64,000 bases of DNA from Streptomyces sp. NRRL F-5123 (GTDB taxonomy: Bacteria > Actinomycetota > Actinomycetes > Streptomycetales > Streptomycetaceae), in contig NZ_JOHY01000001.1 in assembly GCF_000721495.1 (NCBI RefSeq), positions 186,001 to 250,000 on the forward strand, given 5' to 3'. Both the position numbers and the translations under genes were made by a program. Every line of letters starts with the position of its first letter. Position 1 is the stretch's first letter. The notes beneath the pieces were generated by a model, which worked only from the letters and a program-made list of their open reading frames with translations, did not search any database and was not told where the DNA came from. This document shows positions 59,585-64,000 of the stretch, one piece after another.

Positions 59585-61129
59585 CTACGCCTCGTCCGCC
59601 CGGTGCGTGAAGCGTCCGCCGAGCATCGTGCAGAAGACCCCCATCCCGGCCAGCCCCCGTGGAGCCGCGCGCCCCGGGTCGTCCTCCGTCACGACGAGGT
59701 CGGCGCGGTCCCCGACCCGCAGCCCCGCGCGTCCCGCGGCCGCGGCGGCGAGCGCGTCGGGCAGCGCGATCGCCTGCTCGGGGTGCCAGCCGGGGCGCCC
59801 GTCCGGGCCCGTGCGGTGCACGGCGGCGGCGATGCCGACCCACGGGTCGAGCGGCGCGACCGGCGCGTCCGAGCCGATCTCCAGCCGGGCGCCCGCCCGC
59901 GCCAGTTCCGCGTAGGCGAAGGACCGGTCGGTGCGCCCGGCCCAGTGGTGGTCGGCGATGTCGCGGTCGTCGGCCGCGTGCGCGGGCTGGATGCCCAGCA
60001 CCAGGCCGGGGCGGGCGAAGCGCGGCAGGTCGGAGCGGTCGATGAGCTGGGCGTGCTCGATGCGCCCGGCGCAGCGGGTCCGCTCGAAGGCGTCCAGCGC
60101 GATGGTGTTGGCCCGGTCGCCGATGGCGTGCACGGCGCTGTGGATGCCGTGGCGTGCCGCGTGGCCCATGAGCCGTTCCAGCTCGGCCGGTTCGGTCTGC
60201 AGCAGCCCGTACTCCTGCCCGCCCGCGGGCATCCCGGGATAGGGCTCGTTGCACAGCGCGGTGCGGGTGTTGAGCGAGCCGTCGACGAAGAGCTTGAGCG
60301 GGCCGACGCGGACCAGGCCGCCGGTGTCCTGCAGGACGTCGCCGGTGCGCAGGCCCCGGGCGACGGCGTCGTCCAGGTGGGCCGGGTAGACGGCGCAGGT
60401 GACGCGCAGGTCCAGCGGCGCGTGCGCGGCCCTGCGGGTCCAGTCGGCGAGGTTGTCGGCGTACTCGAAGTCGATCAGGCCGACCACGCCGCGGGCCGCG
60501 GCCGCCCGTGCCGCGTCGGCCACCCAGCGGTCGACGGTGGCGGGGTCGGCGGCGCCGAGCCGGGCCACCGCGTCCAGGCACTCCGCCTCGCGCAGCACCC
60601 CGGTGGGGTGGTCCGCTGCGCCGAGCCGCCGCAGGGCGGGCCGGTTGAGCCATGCGGTGTGCAGGTCGTTGCTGACCAGGGCGACCGGCCGGCCGGCCGG
60701 CTCGGACCAGGCGAGCAGCCCGGGTTCGGGACGGTCGGGCCACAGGCCGTCGCGGAAGCCGAAGCCGATGAGCGGCTCGTCCGCGGGCAGCCGCGCGGTA
60801 CGCGCGGCCCCGGCCATGACGCGGGCCGCCGCGGCGGCGGAGGCGGCGCCCGACAGGTCGACGCGGCGGCGCGCGCTGGCCCACTGGACCATGTGTACGT
60901 GCGCGTCCCACAGGCCGGGCAGCACGGTGCGGCCCTCCGCGTCGACGCCTTCGCCGGCGGCCGAGGAGGCGGCCGGGGCGGTGGCCGAGGCAGGGGTGAG
61001 GGCCGCGATCCGGCCGCCGTCGACCACCAGGTGCGCGAGCGGTCCGCCGGAGCCGAGCCGGACGTTGCGCAGCACCACGGGGGCGGCCTGGCCGGCGGCC
61101 GGCCCGGTGGCGGTCCGCGGGCTAGTCAC
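59585..61129 (-). CDS. Amidohydrolase family protein (YtcJ-like)
   Basis: This 514-aa metal-dependent hydrolase has the first metal pair His77 and His79 in GLWDAHVHM, later HSAVHAIGDRAN and RIEHAQLI (further His ligands) and the terminal ligand Asp in EIGSDAPV followed by LDPWVGIAAAVHR. YtcJ-like members hydrolyse formamides, amides or cyclic imides; natural substrates are mostly unknown. GTG 61129 overlaps the upstream stop by 8 bp. It is linked to a PaiB-like gene and a PucR regulator, which suggests nitrogen catabolism. Confidence 0.88.
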   Translation of the reverse strand: MTSPRTATGPAAGQAAPVVLRNVRLGSGGPLAHLVVDGGRIAALTPASATAPAASSAAGEGVDAEGRTVLPGLWDAHVHMVQWASARRRVDLSGAASAAAAARVMAGAARTARLPADEPLIGFGFRDGLWPDRPEPGLLAWSEPAGRPVALVSNDLHTAWLNRPALRRLGAADHPTGVLREAECLDAVARLGAADPATVDRWVADAARAAAARGVVGLIDFEYADNLADWTRRAAHAPLDLRVTCAVYPAHLDDAVARGLRTGDVLQDTGGLVRVGPLKLFVDGSLNTRTALCNEPYPGMPAGGQEYGLLQTEPAELERLMGHAARHGIHSAVHAIGDRANTIALDAFERTRCAGRIEHAQLIDRSDLPRFARPGLVLGIQPAHAADDRDIADHHWAGRTDRSFAYAELARAGARLEIGSDAPVAPLDPWVGIAAAVHRTGPDGRPGWHPEQAIALPDALAAAAAGRAGLRVGDRADLVVTEDDPGRAAPRGLAGMGVFCTMLGGRFTHRADEA

Positions 61130-61793
61130 CGGGCACCAGCACCCGGCGCATCGCCGCGGCCAGCGCCGCGTTGCCGGACCCGCTGCTCTCGACGCCGCCC
61201 GTGCCCTCGCCGGAGAGCCCCGCGACGACCCGCCGCGCGACCTCGTACGGCTTGTCCTGGCTGAGCTTGTGCTTGCCGACGACCCGGGTGGGGCGCAGCC
61301 GGAAGCCGGTGACGTGGGGGGCCAGCCCGTGCGCGTAGTCCAGGACGCCGTCCAGCGTCCAGGGCTCGGGGCGGTCCGCCTCGAAGTGCGCCACGGTGCG
61401 CTCCAGCACGCGCCACGTCCCGGCGGCGTCCAGCACCTCGGGCCGCCCGTGCAGATGGGCCACGACGAAATTCCAGGTCGGCACGTACGGGCCGGCGCGG
61501 TAGTGGCCCGGCGAGATGTAGCCGTGCGGGCCCTCGACGATCACCACGACGTCGTGCGCGCCCAGTTCGTGCAGCTCGGCGTCGGCGGCCGCGAGATGGC
61601 CGACGATTGTCAGGCCGCCCCCGGAGGCACCCTCGCCCTCGCCGTCCTGGCCGTCCCGGTCCGGGACGACCGGCAGATGGGAGACCACCGGGCCCCGTCC
61701 GGTGGCGCTGACCAGCGTCGCCCAGCCGTGGCCCGCGACGAGTTCGCGGAGGCGCACGGGGTCGTTCAGGGCGTAGATCGGTTGCTCCAGCAT
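61122..61793 (-). CDS. PaiB-like FMN-binding protein
   Basis: This 223-aa split-barrel protein has family marks LRELVAGHGWATLVSA, VSHLPVVPDRDG, IVEGPHGYISPGHY, PTWNFVVAHLHGRPEVL and VVGKHKLSQDKP. PaiB-type proteins bind FMN and affect sporulation or polyamine responses in Bacillus; in actinobacteria they are often stand-alone flavin oxidoreductases. ATG 61793 has GGGGGAA upstream. Its Gly/Glu-rich insert (DGQDGEGEGASGGG) is unusual. It is coupled to the amidohydrolase. Confidence 0.85.
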   Translation of the reverse strand: MLEQPIYALNDPVRLRELVAGHGWATLVSATGRGPVVSHLPVVPDRDGQDGEGEGASGGGLTIVGHLAAADAELHELGAHDVVVIVEGPHGYISPGHYRAGPYVPTWNFVVAHLHGRPEVLDAAGTWRVLERTVAHFEADRPEPWTLDGVLDYAHGLAPHVTGFRLRPTRVVGKHKLSQDKPYEVARRVVAGLSGEGTGGVESSGSGNAALAAAMRRVLVPGD

Positions 61794-61972
61794 GGGTTCC
61801 CCCATCGGCTCGGCTGTGTTGTCCGGGCGACGGTATGTGCGGGAGGGGTGCGTGGAGTTCGTGGAGCCCGTGCAATTGGGGCGGGGGGTGTTGTCGGCGC
61901 GCACAGCCGCCGGCCGGCCCCGGCCCCGTACCGCCTCCGGCACCGCCGGCGTCGTGGCGGCGGCGCCGGAGG

Positions 61973-63619
61973 TCAGCCGGTGATGCGGTGCAGCCGCAGC
62001 TGGAGCCAGACCACCAGGCGGGTGTCCGGGTCGTCGAGGTCGACCTCGAAGAGCTCCTGGATGCGGCGGATCCGGTAGCGCAGCGTGTTCTCGTGCACGG
62101 CCAGCCGGGCGGCCGCCGGGATCGCCTCGCCGAAGGCGTCCAGATACGCCAGCAGCGACTGGCCGTAGGTGGTGGAGTGCTCCGCGTCGTGCGCGACGAT
62201 GCGCTCCACCGGGCCCGGCGGCAGGTCGACCGACGGGGCGCCCCGCTCGGTCAGCTCCATGAGCGTCACCCGGCTGCGCACGTCGGTGACGGTGGCGACG
62301 TCCGGCGCCTGCGGATCCCCGGCGAGCGCGCGCAGCACCCGGTCCGCGGTGCGCCGGCCCGCGGGCACCTGGTCCAGCCGGGCGGCGGGCACCCCGATGC
62401 CGGCCCGCAGGTCGAGCCCCGCGGTGCGCCGTACGGTGCTCACCACGTTCCCGGCGAACTTCACCACCCGCCGTTCGGCGCCCGGGTCCGTCCGGGTCGG
62501 CAGCAGCGCGTACACCAGGCCGCCGGTGGTCGTGCACAGCGCCTGCGGGTGCCACGCCTCGCAGTACAGGCCGACCATGTCGACGATCCGGGCGCCGCCG
62601 AGGCCGGGCATCTCCTCCGCCGCCGCCTGCGCGAAGGCCACCACCGTGGTCGAGGTGTCCTCGGCGATGCCCAGCTGTGCGGCCGCCGTACGCCCCGACA
62701 CCGCGCCGTCCAGCAGGGACGCCAGCGCCTCGCCGCGGCTCCAGCGGTCCGGGTCGCGGTGGCTGCGGGCCCGCAGCAGGTGCAGCGCGGCGACCTTCGC
62801 GGCCTCCTCCAGCGCCGCGGCCGCGCCCTCGCCGAGCGGCGGCACGCCGTCCAGCGCCCAGAGCAGGCCGAGCAGTTGCGGCCCGGCGCGCACCGCGACG
62901 GCCAGCCGGTTGATGTGCTGGGTGTCGGGCATGTCGAAGTGCACCGGCCGGTCGGCGCGGATGACGCGCTGGTACTCGTCGAGGTTGGTGGGTCGGTCCG
63001 GGGTCTGCCGGCCGAGGATGCCCTGCCGCCGGATCTCGTCGATCTCCTGGTGCGGAAGGTTGGAGTAGGCCAGCACGTGGCCGAGCGGATCCTCGATCGT
63101 GACGGCCCCGCCGACCTGGTAGGCGATGGCGTTGGCCAGCGAGAACAGGTCGCCGGCGCCGACCGTGGAGTACGTGTCGCGGGCCGGGCCCGACGCGCTC
63201 GTCGCCGCCGTGACCAGGGCGTCGAAGTGCCGCCACGGCATGTCGTCGGGGGCCACCAGCAGCGCGACGCCCGCCGCCCGCGCCGCCGCGCCCGCCGCCG
63301 CGAGGTCGCGGCCGCGGGCCTTGACGACGACGGCGCTGTAGCGCGCGGCACCGGCCTGACGTATCGCGTCGAGGCAGCTCTCCCGGTCCGGGGCGCCGCC
63401 CACCACGAGCAGCACGCCGTCGGCGAGCGGCGGCACCGGCTCGCACAGGTCGTGGATCACCTGGCGGCCGACCACCACGTCCTCACTCTGCGGCGCGCAT
63501 TCGACCTGGAGCACCAGCGGGCCCAGGTGCTCGCGCAGCCTGCGCAGCGTCGTGCCGGTCGGCTCGGCGCGTTCCGACGTGCCGTTGACCTGCGATGCGG
63601 AGGAGGAGGTGCTTGCCAT
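61973..63619 (-). CDS. PucR/CdaR family transcriptional regulator
   Basis: This 548-aa protein has an N-terminal PucR domain (SEDVVVGRQVIHDL, VLLVVGGAPDRESC), a GGDEF-like/GAF middle region, and a C-terminal helix-turn-helix (LAVHENTLRYRIRRIQEL then DLDDPDTRLVVWLQLRLH). The family activates purine, amide or amino acid catabolism in response to a metabolite. The amidohydrolase and PaiB genes lie downstream on the same strand, and a lipoprotein gene is divergent across 261 bp; these are the likely targets. Confidence 0.88.
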   Translation of the reverse strand: MASTSSSASQVNGTSERAEPTGTTLRRLREHLGPLVLQVECAPQSEDVVVGRQVIHDLCEPVPPLADGVLLVVGGAPDRESCLDAIRQAGAARYSAVVVKARGRDLAAAGAAARAAGVALLVAPDDMPWRHFDALVTAATSASGPARDTYSTVGAGDLFSLANAIAYQVGGAVTIEDPLGHVLAYSNLPHQEIDEIRRQGILGRQTPDRPTNLDEYQRVIRADRPVHFDMPDTQHINRLAVAVRAGPQLLGLLWALDGVPPLGEGAAAALEEAAKVAALHLLRARSHRDPDRWSRGEALASLLDGAVSGRTAAAQLGIAEDTSTTVVAFAQAAAEEMPGLGGARIVDMVGLYCEAWHPQALCTTTGGLVYALLPTRTDPGAERRVVKFAGNVVSTVRRTAGLDLRAGIGVPAARLDQVPAGRRTADRVLRALAGDPQAPDVATVTDVRSRVTLMELTERGAPSVDLPPGPVERIVAHDAEHSTTYGQSLLAYLDAFGEAIPAAARLAVHENTLRYRIRRIQELFEVDLDDPDTRLVVWLQLRLHRITG

Positions 63620-63880
63620 CGGCTCATCATAGGCACCCTCCGCAACCCCCTACCGGCTCTCGGCCCGGTGACGTACGGTAGCCGTCTCCGTGGTGCGGAC
63701 CAGGGTCCGGCGGCCCTCCGGCACGCCCTGCGGAGCGGGGGAGCGGTGCGCGGCCGGCCGGCATGTGCGCCGACACAAAGCAGCAGTGGCGTTTTTGCCC
63801 GGACCGCCAAAGCTGCCGCATCAGGACTGGGCCAGTCTTCCGCTCACCCGAAACTCCGACCGCCCCTGGAGGTACCCGAG

Positions 63881-64000
63881 ATGACTCCGCCCCAACCAGG
63901 ACGTGTCAGCCGCAGAACGGCGGTGGCCCTGTGCGTGGCCGGCGCACTCGCCGCCGTGAGCGCGTGCGGCGGGGGCGGCGCCGGGTCCGGCGGGCCGAGC
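63881..64000 (+). CDS. N-terminal fragment of a secreted lipoprotein, possibly an ABC solute-binding protein
   Basis: ATG 63881 has GGAGG about 9 nt upstream. The 40 visible codons encode a signal with twin arginine (SRRTAVALCVAG) and lipobox AVSAC (Cys29), followed by a Gly/Ser-rich mature start, typical of extracellular solute-binding lipoproteins. The gene runs off the right edge. Its position divergent from PucR suggests uptake of the compound handled by the amidohydrolase, but this cannot be confirmed here. Confidence 0.7.
   Translation, partial: MTPPQPGRVSRRTAVALCVAGALAAVSACGGGGAGSGGPS

Overview
The window is very GC-rich DNA with third-position G/C codon bias, long shadow frames, GTG and TTG starts, 4-bp ATGA/GTGA overlaps between genes, and families typical of mycelial actinomycetes (MerR, PucR, Hanks kinase, secreted multidomain glycanases, lipoproteins). 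It looks like a chromosomal piece of Streptomyces or a close relative. No tRNA, rRNA, IS element, phage gene or CRISPR array was seen.

Region 1 (1 to about 20.4 kb) is the right part of a biosynthetic gene cluster whose left end lies outside the window. A leftward train from 14372 to 1, mostly overlapping and with short gaps before the HPPD-like gene and after the first ligase, encodes: an AMP ligase, two carrier proteins (one with a long Gly/Ala/Pro tail), a ketosynthase, a truncated ketosynthase-like protein, a FabF-type ketosynthase, an HPPD/hydroxymandelate-synthase-like dioxygenase, a PhyH-type dioxygenase, the alpha and beta E1 subunits of a 2-oxo-acid dehydrogenase, a 26-codon linking ORF, a second AMP ligase, a condensation-domain-like protein, a FabH-like protein with an altered triad, a third carrier protein and the start of another gene. 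A rightward operon (15094-20376) encodes a methyltransferase with a C-terminal carrier-like domain, a glycosyltransferase, a DrrAB-like exporter and a UDP-glucuronate-decarboxylase-like enzyme. I infer a type II, carrier-protein-bound acyl or polyketide scaffold. It would be started from an acid or 2-oxo acid (possibly aromatic), extended by discrete ketosynthases, tailored, glycosylated and exported. The product is not identifiable from sequence.

Region 2 (20.5-35.3 kb) is accessory metabolism and regulation: a LmbE-type deacetylase coupled to a 101-aa peptide, a TetR regulator with twin operators before an NTF2-like gene, an MFS exporter overlapping a convergent AraC regulator, a lipoprotein, a cupin, methyltransferases, a berberine-bridge-type oxidase, a GNAT-glyoxalase fusion, a Ser/Thr kinase, a MerR-peroxiredoxin fusion behind a textbook MerR promoter, an MpaB-family oxygenase and a DoxX protein.

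Region 3 (35.6-42.1 kb) holds a secreted GH87-like multidomain glucanase, a lipoprotein, and a ThiF/E1-like enzyme with a PqqD-like N-terminus flanked by a 41-aa peptide and a divergent M14 peptidase.

Region 4 (42.2-47.2 kb) is the methylmalonyl-CoA mutase operon mutA-mutB-meaB.

Region 5 (47.4-64 kb) has a LysR/EamA pair with a LysR box, a DAACS symporter preceded by an apparently leaderless Cys-rich leader peptide, a Tat-exported beta-helix protein with a LacI-type operator, a VIT1 / fused EtfBA / COG4280 / small membrane protein cluster, an M14 peptidase, an amidohydrolase with a PaiB-like FMN protein, a PucR regulator and the start of a lipoprotein.
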